The position numbers were made by a program, and so were the translations under genes. Under the pieces are notes generated by a model. It did no database searches. It saw only the letters and a list, made by a program, of their open reading frames with translations, and was not told the origin of the DNA. 64,000 bases of DNA, taken from Lentzea aerocolonigenes. GTDB taxonomy: Bacteria > Actinomycetota > Actinomycetes > Mycobacteriales > Pseudonocardiaceae. This document shows, in pieces, positions 51,414 to 59,311 of the stretch; position 1 is the first letter of the stretch; the number at the start of each line of letters is the position of its first letter. The DNA is taken from positions 40,862-104,861 of the forward strand of contig NZ_JYJG01000042.1 of the NCBI RefSeq assembly GCF_000955955.1, read 5' to 3'.

Positions 51414-51647
51414 GTGAGTTACCCCCATCGCGCTGTGCACACGAGCATCGCTGGACTTCTGCACGACGTAGCCGTGCACGAGTTCAAGCGGCAGGAGTTC
51501 CTGCGCAACGTGGCCGAGATCGTGGGAGCCGCACCCACTGTCCAGCCCGTGACCGCAGAACTCACCCAGCCGCTGCCGGCGATCAACCCCAAGCGCAGCT
51601 TCCTCAACCGCGTTGACCAGGTCCTTCGGGACGCGGCTCGCGTCTAG
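51414..51647 (+). CDS. Small hypothetical protein
   Basis: A 77-residue ORF from GTG 51414. It is helix-rich and basic: IAGLLHDVAVHEFKRQEFLRNVAEIVGAA, then a Pro/Thr-rich turn, then NPKRSFLNRVDQVLRDAARV. Codon bias fits the genome. GATAAC at 51402-51407 ends 6 nt before the GTG, suggesting a leaderless start. A longer in-frame stretch from 51273 would overlap the divergent epimerase gene heavily and looks spurious. I do not recognise a family; the regulator-like size is not evidence of function. Confidence 0.5.
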   Translation: MSYPHRAVHTSIAGLLHDVAVHEFKRQEFLRNVAEIVGAAPTVQPVTAELTQPLPAINPKRSFLNRVDQVLRDAARV

Positions 51648-51684
51648 GGCGCACTCAGTTCAGAGACTGATCCACTTGCCGTGA

Positions 51685-51702
51685 GGCCCGCCCCCGCGGG
51701 CC
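51685..51702 (+). terminator. GC-rich hairpin
   Basis: A 7-bp stem GGCCCGC/GCGGGCC with a CCCC loop, 38 bp after the stop of the small hypothetical gene, without T-tract. A weak terminator at best. The rest of 51703-51829 has no clear element besides the ATP-grasp start. Confidence 0.4.
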
Positions 51703-51829
51703 CGCCGCAAGATTCATCCGGCCGTTGCCGGACCGTGCTTCGACACACATACCGGGTGGCTCTACGCTACGCGTCACCCGGCGATCGCCGGTCGCATCCT
51801 TCTGCTTCTCTCAAAGCGGGTTCTCGGCG

Positions 51830-53260
51830 ATGGATCATGTCTTCGCGGCGCTCAACGAGCGCTTGGGCGGATTGTTCGGTGACCGGCTGGTCGTGCTGGC
51901 CGGCGGCACTCGTTTGGCGAAACGCGCGCATGAGCTTCATGCGCTCGGTGCTCGCCATACGCTCGTGCTGGATACCGACGATCATGCCCCGCTGCATGAT
52001 TCGGTGATCGCCAGGTGGGTCTCGCTGGGCATCAAGGGCGGCTTCGTCGCCGTCGAACAGCGCCGCCTCGGCAAGCTGCTGACCAAGCCCTCGGCAGAGG
52101 TCCGGTCGATCCTCAGGGACTTCGACCCCGACGCCGAAGCCGTCGTGATCAGCACGCCCTACAACGAGATCGGCACCTTCCAGGGCCGTCCCGTGCTCAA
52201 CGCGCGCCAGCACAAGTGGGTCGAGCTGGAGAACAAGACCACCATCGACGCGCTGTGGGACGAGCTGTCGGCCCGTCGCGCGCCCGCGATGGTGTTCGAC
52301 CTCGACTTCGAACGCCTCTGGGGCGCCTCGGAGATCCTCGACCGCGGCGCCGGCGTCGTCTGGTCGGGTGACGGCCCCGCGATCAACGGCGGTGCCAACT
52401 TCGTGCGCCGCGTGCGGACGTACGAGGAGGCCAAGGAAGCCTTCGAGGTGCTCGCCCCCAAGTGCGACCAGGTGCGCGTGATGCCGTTCCTGGAAGGCAT
52501 TCCGGTGAGCGTGCACGGCATCGTGTTCCCCGACGGCACCGCGGTGCTGCGTCCGATCGAGATGGTCGTGCCGCGCCGCCAGGGCCAGGCCAAGTTCCTC
52601 TACGCGGGCTGCGCGTCGTACTACGACCCGCCCGTGTGGATCCGCGACGAGATGCGCAACCTGGCCCGCCGCGTCGGCGAGCACCTGCGCGAGACCGTCG
52701 GCTACCGCGGCACGTTCACGCTGGACGGCATCGCGACCGAGGACGGCTTCCTGCCGACCGAGATCAACACCCGCTACGGCGGCGCGATGGTCTGCTTCGA
52801 GGACGCCGTTCCGTCGCTGCCGCTCGCCCTCGTTCAGGTCGCCCTGGTCGCGGGCTGGGACCTCGGCATCTCCTCCATGCAGTTCGAGGAGCTCGTGCTG
52901 CAGGCCGCGGACAACATCCGCTCGGGTGCGGTGGGCGCCAACGTCCGTGCCGTGCAGCCGACCGAGGTCGACGAGCGGCGGGTGATCTTCACCGGCTGGG
53001 CGTGCCGGCTGGCGCACCCGGAGGAGCCCGCGCACGCGACGCTGCGGCTCAGCCCGTCGCCGATCGGTGGCCGCCTCGATCTCGACCTGCACCGCGAGAA
53101 CATGCCCATCGGCGCGCCCGTGGCGGCGTTGACCGTGGCGGCGTTCGCGCTGGCCGACCAGGAGTGGGGGACGGGCCTCGGTGCCCTGGAGCCCGCGATC
53201 GCCGTCGAGGACGAGGCTCAGGCTGAGCAGGAGTTCATCGAGGAAGCGGTCATCGCTTAG
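51830..53260 (+). CDS. ATP-grasp domain protein, unknown ligase
   Basis: A 476-residue protein. The N-terminal part (RLVVLAGGTRLAKRAHELHALG; VVISTPYNEIG) is a Rossmann-like preATP-grasp domain. Residues about 115-330 form the ATP-grasp fold, with VELENKTTIDALWDEL and VRVMPFLEGIPVSVHGIVF. YRGTFTLDGIATEDGFLPTEINTRYGG holds the magnesium-binding E-x-N-x-R. The C-terminal ~130 residues are beta-rich and unassigned (RVIFTGWACRLAHPEEP). Such enzymes form amide or thioester bonds with ATP; the acyl and amine substrates are unknown. ATG 51830 is chosen; no ribosome-binding site is clear. The gene ends 3 bp before the convergent hypothetical gene. Confidence 0.8.
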   Translation: MDHVFAALNERLGGLFGDRLVVLAGGTRLAKRAHELHALGARHTLVLDTDDHAPLHDSVIARWVSLGIKGGFVAVEQRRLGKLLTKPSAEVRSILRDFDPDAEAVVISTPYNEIGTFQGRPVLNARQHKWVELENKTTIDALWDELSARRAPAMVFDLDFERLWGASEILDRGAGVVWSGDGPAINGGANFVRRVRTYEEAKEAFEVLAPKCDQVRVMPFLEGIPVSVHGIVFPDGTAVLRPIEMVVPRRQGQAKFLYAGCASYYDPPVWIRDEMRNLARRVGEHLRETVGYRGTFTLDGIATEDGFLPTEINTRYGGAMVCFEDAVPSLPLALVQVALVAGWDLGISSMQFEELVLQAADNIRSGAVGANVRAVQPTEVDERRVIFTGWACRLAHPEEPAHATLRLSPSPIGGRLDLDLHRENMPIGAPVAALTVAAFALADQEWGTGLGALEPAIAVEDEAQAEQEFIEEAVIA

Positions 53261-53263
53261 GAC

Positions 53264-54028
53264 TCACCAGGCGCCCTCATCGCCGTACGCGGAGATGAGG
53301 GCGAACCGGTAGCCCATCAACGCCGCGGCGACCTCACGAGGCTGGTGCGCCGGCCGCACCAGCCCTTCGCCGAGCACCTTCGGCCGCGGCAGGTCCACCC
53401 CGAGTAACTCGGGCGACCGCTTCAGCAGCGCCACGGCGATCTCGGCCGCGTCGGAGAGCATCTCCTCGTTCGGCAGCTCGGCCATGTCCTGCATCAGCCC
53501 CACGACGAACGCGGGCAGCTTCTCCGGCACCGCGCAGGCGAGCGCGACGAGGCACGCCACCCGTTCGGACGCCAGCGCCTCGAAGATCTTCGGGGCGCCC
53601 TGGGCGACCGCGTGCCGGGTCTGCGTCAGCCAATCGGGTGCCGTGCGGGGGAGCTCGCGGCCGAGCGCGTTCCAGCGGCGGTGCGTGCGGCGGCCGTCCT
53701 CGGTGAAGCCCTTGCCCGCCAACGCCATGGCGGCCAGCAGGAAGATCGCCCGGTCGCGCACGTCGCCGGCGACCTTGTACGAGGCCCCCACCTCGACGAG
53801 GTACGGCACGGCGCAGAACGACGCCTCGGAAACCGTGTCGTCGGTCAACAGGCGCTCTGCCAACGAGCTGAGCGCGTCGAGGCGCACGTCGGCGCTGGGG
53901 TCCATGAGTGAGCGGAGCAGGCGCGGCACCCGACCGGCGCCACCCCGGCCGTCGTACACCTCGGGCCAGGAAATCCTGTCGAGTCCACGCAACGGGTCCG
54001 GCCGTTGCCAGGCACGCGGCAGCTCCAT
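53264..54028 (-). CDS. HEAT-like helical protein, unknown function
   Basis: A 254-residue protein of paired helices (VPRLLRSLMDPSADVRLDALSSLAERL; VSEASFCAVPYLVEVG; DRAIFLLAAMALAGKGF; SERVACLVALACAVPEKLP; DAAEIAVALLKRS). The spacing is like degenerate HEAT repeats, a scaffold for protein contacts. The N-terminus PRAWQRPDPLRGLDRISW is Trp-rich. No catalytic motif, signal or membrane helix. ATG 54028 is the start. It is divergent from the C5 methyltransferase (62-bp gap), but there is no evidence the two act together. Confidence 0.7.
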   Translation of the reverse strand: MELPRAWQRPDPLRGLDRISWPEVYDGRGGAGRVPRLLRSLMDPSADVRLDALSSLAERLLTDDTVSEASFCAVPYLVEVGASYKVAGDVRDRAIFLLAAMALAGKGFTEDGRRTHRRWNALGRELPRTAPDWLTQTRHAVAQGAPKIFEALASERVACLVALACAVPEKLPAFVVGLMQDMAELPNEEMLSDAAEIAVALLKRSPELLGVDLPRPKVLGEGLVRPAHQPREVAAALMGYRFALISAYGDEGAW

Positions 54029-54078
54029 AGGCGGGAAAGGTACGGGATGTCAGGGAAGGCGCCTCGGAGCCTCGCCCG

Positions 54079-54084
54079 TACGAT
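54079..54084 (+). promoter_or_regulatory. Putative -10 (TACGAT) of leaderless methyltransferase gene
   Basis: TACGAT ends 6 nt before GTG 54091 and supports that start over the in-frame GTG at 54088. Confidence 0.4.
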
Positions 54085-54090
54085 CTCGTG

Positions 54091-55296
54091 GTGTCCTTCT
54101 CGGTGGCCGACATCTTCTCGGGTGCGGGCGGCATGAGCTTCGGCTTCCACGCCCACCGCGACTTCCGGGTCGTCGGTGCCGCCGACGCCCAGATCGGCAA
54201 GCCGTCTTCCCGCTTGGGTTCGTTGCGCTGCAACGACACGTACCGCGCGAACATCGGCGTCGACCCGTTGGAGGTCGACCTCTCGAAGGTGTCGCCGTCG
54301 GCGTTGCGCGAGGTCTGGGGCCTGCGCCGCGGCCAGCTCGACGTGCTGCTGGCGTGCCCGCCGTGCTCTGGCTTCTCCCGGATCACCGCCCAGAACCACC
54401 TGCGCGACGACCCGCGGAACTCGCTGGTGGGCCGCATCGCGGTCTACGCCGAGGAACTGCGCCCGAAGGTCGTGCTCGTCGAGAACGCCCGCGAGCTCGT
54501 CAAAGGCAAGCAGCGCCACCACTTCGACAGCCTCGCGGAGGAGCTGACCAAGATCGGCTACTCGGTCGCGGGCGGCACGCACATGCTGTCCAAGTTCGGC
54601 CTGCCGCAGCTGCGAGAGCGGACGTTGATGGTGGCCGTGGACGCCGGCCTGCCGCTGCTGACGCTGGACGACCTGTGGGCGGGCCGGGTGATCCGCCCGT
54701 CCGCCATCACGGTCCGCCGGGCGATCGGCAAGCTGCCCCGGATCGAGGCCGGCGTGGCCGATGTGGAAGACCCCATTCACGTGTCGCCGACGTTTTCTCA
54801 GGACCGCAGTCTGGAAAGAATGCGTGCAATTCCCGCGAATGGTGGCTCGTGGGCGGATCTGCTCAGGTCTCCGGAGACCGCGAAGTTGTTGAATCCTGCA
54901 CAACGCCGGATCGTCGAAGAGCAGAACTGGGGTTCGCACCCGGACGTCTACGGCCGGATGTGGTGGGACGAACCGGCCCGAACGATCAAGCGGGAATGCG
55001 GCCATGTCGGCAACGGCCGTTATGCCCACCCCGAGCAGCACCGGCTCTGCACGGTCCGCGAGATGGCCCTCTTGCAGGGCTTTCCCCGGCAGTTCCGGTT
55101 CGACGTGTCGATTCTCGGGAACGCCTACCGGCACGTCGGCGACGCCGTTCCGCCGCTCATCGCCTACCAGTTGGCGGGCCTCACCCGCTGGATTCTGACC
55201 GGGCGTCGCCCGGAGCCACGCGAGATGTGTCTGCGCGGCACTTCACTACGTCCCGGAGACATTCGGCCGGTCGAAGTTACCGAATTGGTTGCCTGA
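54091..55296 (+). CDS. DNA C5-cytosine methyltransferase (orphan)
   Basis: A 401-residue enzyme that methylates cytosine C5. Motif I is VADIFSGAGGMSFGF (SAM site), motif IV LACPPCSGFS with the nucleophilic Cys92, motif VI LVENARELVKG, motif VIII QLRERTLMVAV, and motifs IX-X are VGDAVPPLIAYQLAG near the end. Between motif VIII and IX lies a ~130-residue target-recognition region. No restriction endonuclease, Vsr nuclease or second subunit is adjacent, so it is an orphan in this window. GTG 54091 follows TACGAT. The recognition sequence is not predictable from the text. Confidence 0.93.
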   Translation: MSFSVADIFSGAGGMSFGFHAHRDFRVVGAADAQIGKPSSRLGSLRCNDTYRANIGVDPLEVDLSKVSPSALREVWGLRRGQLDVLLACPPCSGFSRITAQNHLRDDPRNSLVGRIAVYAEELRPKVVLVENARELVKGKQRHHFDSLAEELTKIGYSVAGGTHMLSKFGLPQLRERTLMVAVDAGLPLLTLDDLWAGRVIRPSAITVRRAIGKLPRIEAGVADVEDPIHVSPTFSQDRSLERMRAIPANGGSWADLLRSPETAKLLNPAQRRIVEEQNWGSHPDVYGRMWWDEPARTIKRECGHVGNGRYAHPEQHRLCTVREMALLQGFPRQFRFDVSILGNAYRHVGDAVPPLIAYQLAGLTRWILTGRRPEPREMCLRGTSLRPGDIRPVEVTELVA

Positions 55297-55604
55297 CGCT
55301 TGAACCGTCGGTGCAGGTCAGCCGTAGCAACCGTCTCAATTGATAACTGTTAGGCAACGAATCTAACGTCACCTGACAAAATTAATGCATCGCAGGCCTA
55401 TCCACTGTGGACACCCTGAGTAGCTTTTCGCTGGTCACGGGCGGTTTGTAGTGTCCCTCATACCTCACTCCATCGGGTGTAACTCGATCGGCTAGTGTCG
55501 CCGTCGCTTCCTGTCGGTTCAGTGTCGATCTCGACGTGCCGACCGTCCCGGCGGGCGAATGACTTCCCACGCGATCGGGCTAACTTCAGCGAGCAAGGAG
55601 ACCC
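55297..55604 (+). other. Lower-GC intergenic region with promoter of the thioester protein
   Basis: About 308 bp, noticeably richer in A and T at 55340-55410 than the rest of the window. It holds the palindrome TCCACTGTGGA (55401-55411) and TAACTT at 55581-55586, a possible -10, with AAGGAG (55595-55600) as ribosome-binding site 4 nt before ATG 55605. No gene was supported here. Confidence 0.4.
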
Positions 55605-56831
55605 ATGGCTTCCCGGTTGAGGATCGGCGCGGCGCTGTTCGGTGCCACCGCCCTCTTGTCCATGTCGACGCTGGCCGCGTCCGCCGACGTGATCGTCAAG
55701 CCCATCCAGGACGAGAACCAGAAGAAGTACGGCTACGAGGTCACCTTCGTGGACGGCGTCGGCAACCTGCCGGAGCACACGCCGCCGAAGGGCGAGTACG
55801 GCACCGTGCTCATCCCTCTCGAGGTTCAGGAGAACGGCAAGACCAGCAAGGCTTACGCCTACTGCGTCGAGCTGCCGACCAACCTGGACAAGAACAAGGG
55901 ACTCAAGGAAGCCAAGTGGGGCGACCACCCCAACCCTGACTCCAAGTTCCGGGACAACGCCGGCAAGGTCCTCTGGATCCTGCTCAACTCGTTCCCGACG
56001 AAGAGCACGAACGAGCTCGACAAGCTGTACGACGGTGACTACAACGAGCTGGAGGCGATCACGGCCACGCAGGCCGCGATCTGGCACTTCAGCGACGGTG
56101 TTGAGCTCAAGGGCGTGACGCAGCACGCGGATGACGTCACCAAGCTCTACAAGAAGCTGATCGAGCAGGCGCAGGACATCAAGGAACAGCCGAAGCCGAC
56201 GCTGGAGATCGACCCGGCCTCGAAGTCGGGCAAGGCCGGCGAGAAGATCGGCCCGTTCAAGGTCACCACGACCGCCAACGAGCTGAAGCTGACGGCGGAG
56301 CTTCCTGATGGCGTGACCATCACCGACGCCGAGGGCAAGCCGCTCAACGTCGAGAAGAAGGCCGGCAAGTCCGAGCTGACCGCCAAGGCCGAGGGCAACA
56401 AGGTCTCGGAGTTCTTCGTCAACGTGCCGGCGGATGCCGCCAAGGGCGAAGCGAAGATGAACGTCTCGGCTGAGGCCACGCTGCAGGCCGGTCGCCTGTT
56501 CATCGCTGAGGACAAGAACCACAAGACGCAGTCGCTGGTCATCGCGCAGGACTCGAAGGTCAAGGTCGCCAAGGACGCCAAGGCGGACTGGATCGTCGGC
56601 GAGAAGCCGACCACGCCGACGACCACCACGACCACGGAGACGACGACCACCACTCCGACCACTACCACCACCACGACCACGAACAACCCGGCTCCGGGTG
56701 GCAGCACGGACGACCTCGCGTCGACCGGTGCGTCGATCCTGTGGCCGCTCGTCGGCGGTCTGGCGCTCGTCGGTGCCGGTATCGGCGCCCTGTTCGTCGT
56801 GCGCCGCAAGAAGGCTGGTGCTGCTGAGTAA
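55605..56831 (+). CDS. Thioester-domain (TQXA) surface protein with LASTG anchor
   Basis: A 408-residue wall protein. A signal peptide (1-28, AASA) is followed by a thioester domain with AYCVEL (Cys87) and TATQAAIW (Gln156), the pair that forms an internal thioester for covalent attachment to host or environmental surfaces. Residues about 195-320 form an immunoglobulin-like module (PTLEIDPASKSGKAG). A Thr-rich stalk (PTTTTTTETTTTTP) leads to DLASTGASI, a hydrophobic helix and RRKKAGAAE, a class E sortase signal. ATG 55605 has AAGGAG upstream. A terminator follows. The ligand is unknown. Confidence 0.94.
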   Translation: MASRLRIGAALFGATALLSMSTLAASADVIVKPIQDENQKKYGYEVTFVDGVGNLPEHTPPKGEYGTVLIPLEVQENGKTSKAYAYCVELPTNLDKNKGLKEAKWGDHPNPDSKFRDNAGKVLWILLNSFPTKSTNELDKLYDGDYNELEAITATQAAIWHFSDGVELKGVTQHADDVTKLYKKLIEQAQDIKEQPKPTLEIDPASKSGKAGEKIGPFKVTTTANELKLTAELPDGVTITDAEGKPLNVEKKAGKSELTAKAEGNKVSEFFVNVPADAAKGEAKMNVSAEATLQAGRLFIAEDKNHKTQSLVIAQDSKVKVAKDAKADWIVGEKPTTPTTTTTTETTTTTPTTTTTTTTNNPAPGGSTDDLASTGASILWPLVGGLALVGAGIGALFVVRRKKAGAAE

Positions 56832-56848
56832 TCAGCACCCCTAAGACG

Positions 56849-56885
56849 AACGCCCCCAGGGTCCGCGCCGGTCCTGGGGGCGTTT
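56849..56885. terminator. Terminator between thioester protein and BNR_4-like gene
   Basis: A 12-bp stem AACGCCCCCAGG/CCTGGGGGCGTT with a 12-nt loop, followed by TTT. It lies between convergent genes and may serve both. Confidence 0.75.
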
Positions 56886-56900
56886 GCCGTTCCGAGCTTC

Positions 56901-58250
56901 CTACCTGCGGCTGATGCCCGCCACGCTGATGTCTCCGTCGGCGATCGCGACGTCCCGGTCGGAAGACGCACCGGAGAAGATCGCGCGGGCCGGGTCGCGG
57001 AAGTTCTCCACGATCTCGACGCGCTGCACCGGCTTGGCCGTCGGGATCACGGCTTCCGGCGTCCACGTGCAGCCGAACCGCACCAGGTAGGTGTTCACGT
57101 TCGGCTTGCCGTCCTCGGTGGCGTACACGCGCCACGTGAACGGGTCGATCTGCTCCATGTCACGGGTGCGCAGTCCCCGTGCCACTTCCTTGGTCTCCCA
57201 GCTGCGACCGTTCCAGGTGGACATGAAGTTGTGCAGAGGTCCCTTGTCCTGGTCGCCCATGAACCACAGCACGAACGGCCGGCCCAGCGTCGTCCCCACC
57301 TGCTGGATGTAGTCCGGGGACTTGACCGCGTTCGGCAGGGTCAGCGGGGTGTCCGCGATCTTCAGGTACGTCTCCTGGTCGGCGTCGTCGATCTGGGTGC
57401 CCAGATCCCTGCCGGCCGCCGAGTAGAAGTGCAGGTTCCGCGGGTCGAACGTCGCGTAGTACATGTTGCGGTGGTAGCGGTCGTGCAGATGTCCTTCCGT
57501 GCCACCACCGGCGAGCGTGTACGCGATCCGCACGCGGCCGTTGTCCTCCTGCCGCAGCTGACCGATGTAGATCTCGTTCATGTTGTCCGCGCGGGACGTC
57601 GACCCGATCGCGAACCGGTCACCGGTCAGTTCCGTGGAGGTCTTCCACGTCTTGCCGTTGTCCTTGGACACCACGTAGAGCATCGGACGCGTGTCCGTGG
57701 GCGTCACGTGGTCGAGGTCGCGGGTCGTCTCGCGGTAGAAGACGTAGATCGTGCCGTCCTTCGTGACGAACGGCATCGGGTACGTGGCCGCGTTCTTCGA
57801 AATCAGCGTCTCTTCCCAGACGCCGTCGGCCGAGTTGGCCTGGGGCGAGCGGGACATGCGCAGCTCGACGTTGTGCATGCCGCGGAAGATCAGCAGATGC
57901 CCGTCCTTGGCCTGAACCATGGTCGGGTAGTTGTGCGAGTCCTTGTCCCCGTCCGCGACCCGGTTGGGCGCGGACCAGGTGGCCTTGCGGTGGTCGTACG
58001 TCTGGACGTAGCTGTCCTCGTACTGGCCGGCCCACGAGATGAAGGTCTTGCCGACCCTGCGGTCGTAGACCCCACCCGCGACGGGCCTGCGGTCACTGCG
58101 GGCAGCGACGTTCGTGGCCGTGTTCGTCACCGTGAACTTGGCTTTGCCCAGGTCGGAGCTCTGCGTGTCGGCTGTGGCGTGGGCCGACGAGACAACGACG
58201 AGCGGCAACAGCAGTACAGCGGACATAACTCCACGCAGGAGCCGTGTCAT
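56901..58250 (-). CDS. Secreted BNR_4-repeat protein (polysaccharide lyase-like)
   Basis: A 449-residue exported protein. A signal peptide (1-26, SSAHA) precedes a beta-propeller with repeats such as RVGKTFISWAGQYEDSYVQTYDHRKATW, HNYPTMVQAKDGHLLIFRGMHN, YPMPFVTKDGTIYVFYRET and DRYHRNMYYATFDPRNLHF. HNYPTM and FRGMHN are landmarks of the BNR_4 family, which includes ulvan and rhamnogalacturonan lyases and uncharacterised sialidase-like proteins. No catalytic residue can be fixed without structure. ATG 58250 is chosen for the signal. It faces the thioester protein across a shared terminator, perhaps as part of a plant- or glycan-associated set. Confidence 0.82.
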   Translation of the reverse strand: MTRLLRGVMSAVLLLPLVVVSSAHATADTQSSDLGKAKFTVTNTATNVAARSDRRPVAGGVYDRRVGKTFISWAGQYEDSYVQTYDHRKATWSAPNRVADGDKDSHNYPTMVQAKDGHLLIFRGMHNVELRMSRSPQANSADGVWEETLISKNAATYPMPFVTKDGTIYVFYRETTRDLDHVTPTDTRPMLYVVSKDNGKTWKTSTELTGDRFAIGSTSRADNMNEIYIGQLRQEDNGRVRIAYTLAGGGTEGHLHDRYHRNMYYATFDPRNLHFYSAAGRDLGTQIDDADQETYLKIADTPLTLPNAVKSPDYIQQVGTTLGRPFVLWFMGDQDKGPLHNFMSTWNGRSWETKEVARGLRTRDMEQIDPFTWRVYATEDGKPNVNTYLVRFGCTWTPEAVIPTAKPVQRVEIVENFRDPARAIFSGASSDRDVAIADGDISVAGISRR

Positions 58251-58415
58251 GTGGCGTGTCCTCCTGGTTCTGGCCGCGACGGCGGCCGACCAGGCGGCGG
58301 CGGGGACATCATCCGCGTCGCCGAGCCGACTTGTCCAGGCGGAGTTAGCGTGATCGCGGCTATCAACACGCGGGCCCTACTCGGGTACCCTGCGTCAGGA
58401 GCGGAGGAGCACCAC

Positions 58416-58586
58416 ATGAACTTCGACGAGATCAAGAACAAGGCCATGGACCTCGCTGAGGAGCACCACGAGCAGGTCGACAAGGGCGTGGATGCCGCGG
58501 CGGACTTCGTCAGCGGCAAGTTCGGTCACGACGAGCAGGTCGACTCGGTTGCCGAGAAGATCAAGGACATCCTTCCAGGTGGATGA
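58416..58586 (+). CDS. Rv0909-like small antitoxin-type protein
   Basis: A 56-residue acidic, helical protein, MNFDEIKNKAMDLAEEHHEQ...VDKGVDAAADFVSGKFGHDE...VAEKIKDILPGG in outline. It resembles the Rv0909/MT0933 antitoxin family (PF14013-type), two amphipathic helices with alternating Asp/Glu and Lys. No toxin gene of the Rv0910 type follows; the next gene is a glycolipid-binding-like protein. It may be solitary or a stress-related protein like CsbD. ATG 58416 has GGAGGAG about 8 nt upstream, a strong ribosome-binding site. Confidence 0.75.
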   Translation: MNFDEIKNKAMDLAEEHHEQVDKGVDAAADFVSGKFGHDEQVDSVAEKIKDILPGG

Positions 58587-58667
58587 GTGAACTCCTCTAA
58601 CGCCACTGACGCAGGGCGGGTCACCTCGAACGGGGAGACCCGCTCTCCTTCTGCCCGCAGGCCGGAA

Positions 58668-59228
58668 ATGATCACCTGGCAGGGCATCCACGAGCCGAGG
58701 CTCGAGCAGGTCCGCCTGCTCCTCTCCAGCGACCAACGCCTCCGCGCGTCCGGCCGCCTGGTCGCCGCCGGCCCCGACGAGCAGTTCAACGCCTCCTTCG
58801 AGGTCTCCGTGGGCGAGAGCGGCCAGGTCAACCGCCTGCTGCTGCGCACTGCCACGGTCTCGGAGGAGCGCCAGTGCTCCCTCTCGAGGACCGAGGACGG
58901 CGCCTGGCTGGTCGACCACGGCCAGGGTGCCAAGCGGGAGACGTTCAACGGCGCGTTGGACGTTGACGTCCAGTTCGCGGTTCTGTTCAACACCATCCCG
59001 ATCAGGCGTCTCAACCTGCACCGCGAGGAGGGTGAGTTCGACCTCCCGGTCGTGTGGGTCTCGCTACCCGAGCTGTCGGTGAAGGTCGTGACGCAGTCCT
59101 ACAAGACGATGTCGGTCGGCGACGACGTCTCGGTGGTGCGGTTCAAGAGCGGCGGGTTCGAGCAGAAGATCAAGGTCGACCAGAACGGTCTCGTCCTCGA
59201 CTACCCGCTGATCTCGAAGCGCATTTAG
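58668..59228 (+). CDS. Putative glycolipid-binding family protein
   Basis: A 186-residue protein of the putative glycolipid-binding type (PF06475-like). Seen are MITWQGIHEPRLEQVRLLLSSDQRLRASGRLV, NASFEVSVGESGQVNRLLLRT, TEDGAWLVDHGQGAKRETFNGALDVDVQF, NTIPIRRLNLHREEGEFDLPVVWVSLPELSV and the ending VVRFKSGGFEQKIKVDQNGLVLDYP. The fold should be a lipid-sized beta-barrel; the ligand is unknown. ATG 58668 was preferred because it matches the family N-terminus; a GTG at 58587 would add 27 residues across a hairpin-forming stretch (58614-58645). It lies 81 bp after the Rv0909-like gene. Confidence 0.82.
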   Translation: MITWQGIHEPRLEQVRLLLSSDQRLRASGRLVAAGPDEQFNASFEVSVGESGQVNRLLLRTATVSEERQCSLSRTEDGAWLVDHGQGAKRETFNGALDVDVQFAVLFNTIPIRRLNLHREEGEFDLPVVWVSLPELSVKVVTQSYKTMSVGDDVSVVRFKSGGFEQKIKVDQNGLVLDYPLISKRI

Positions 59229-59311
59229 AACCCTTCCAAGAAGTACTTCCTTCGTGGCGAGTCGCATCCAGACGATGGAAGACAAGGGCTTCTGCCTTCT
59301 AGCGTTCCGGC

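Noticed and set aside
54091..55296. The methyltransferase as part of a restriction, BREX or Dnd defence island
   Set aside because: No nuclease, ATPase or other defence gene is found within the flanking genes; neighbours are an ATP-grasp protein, a HEAT-like protein and a surface protein.
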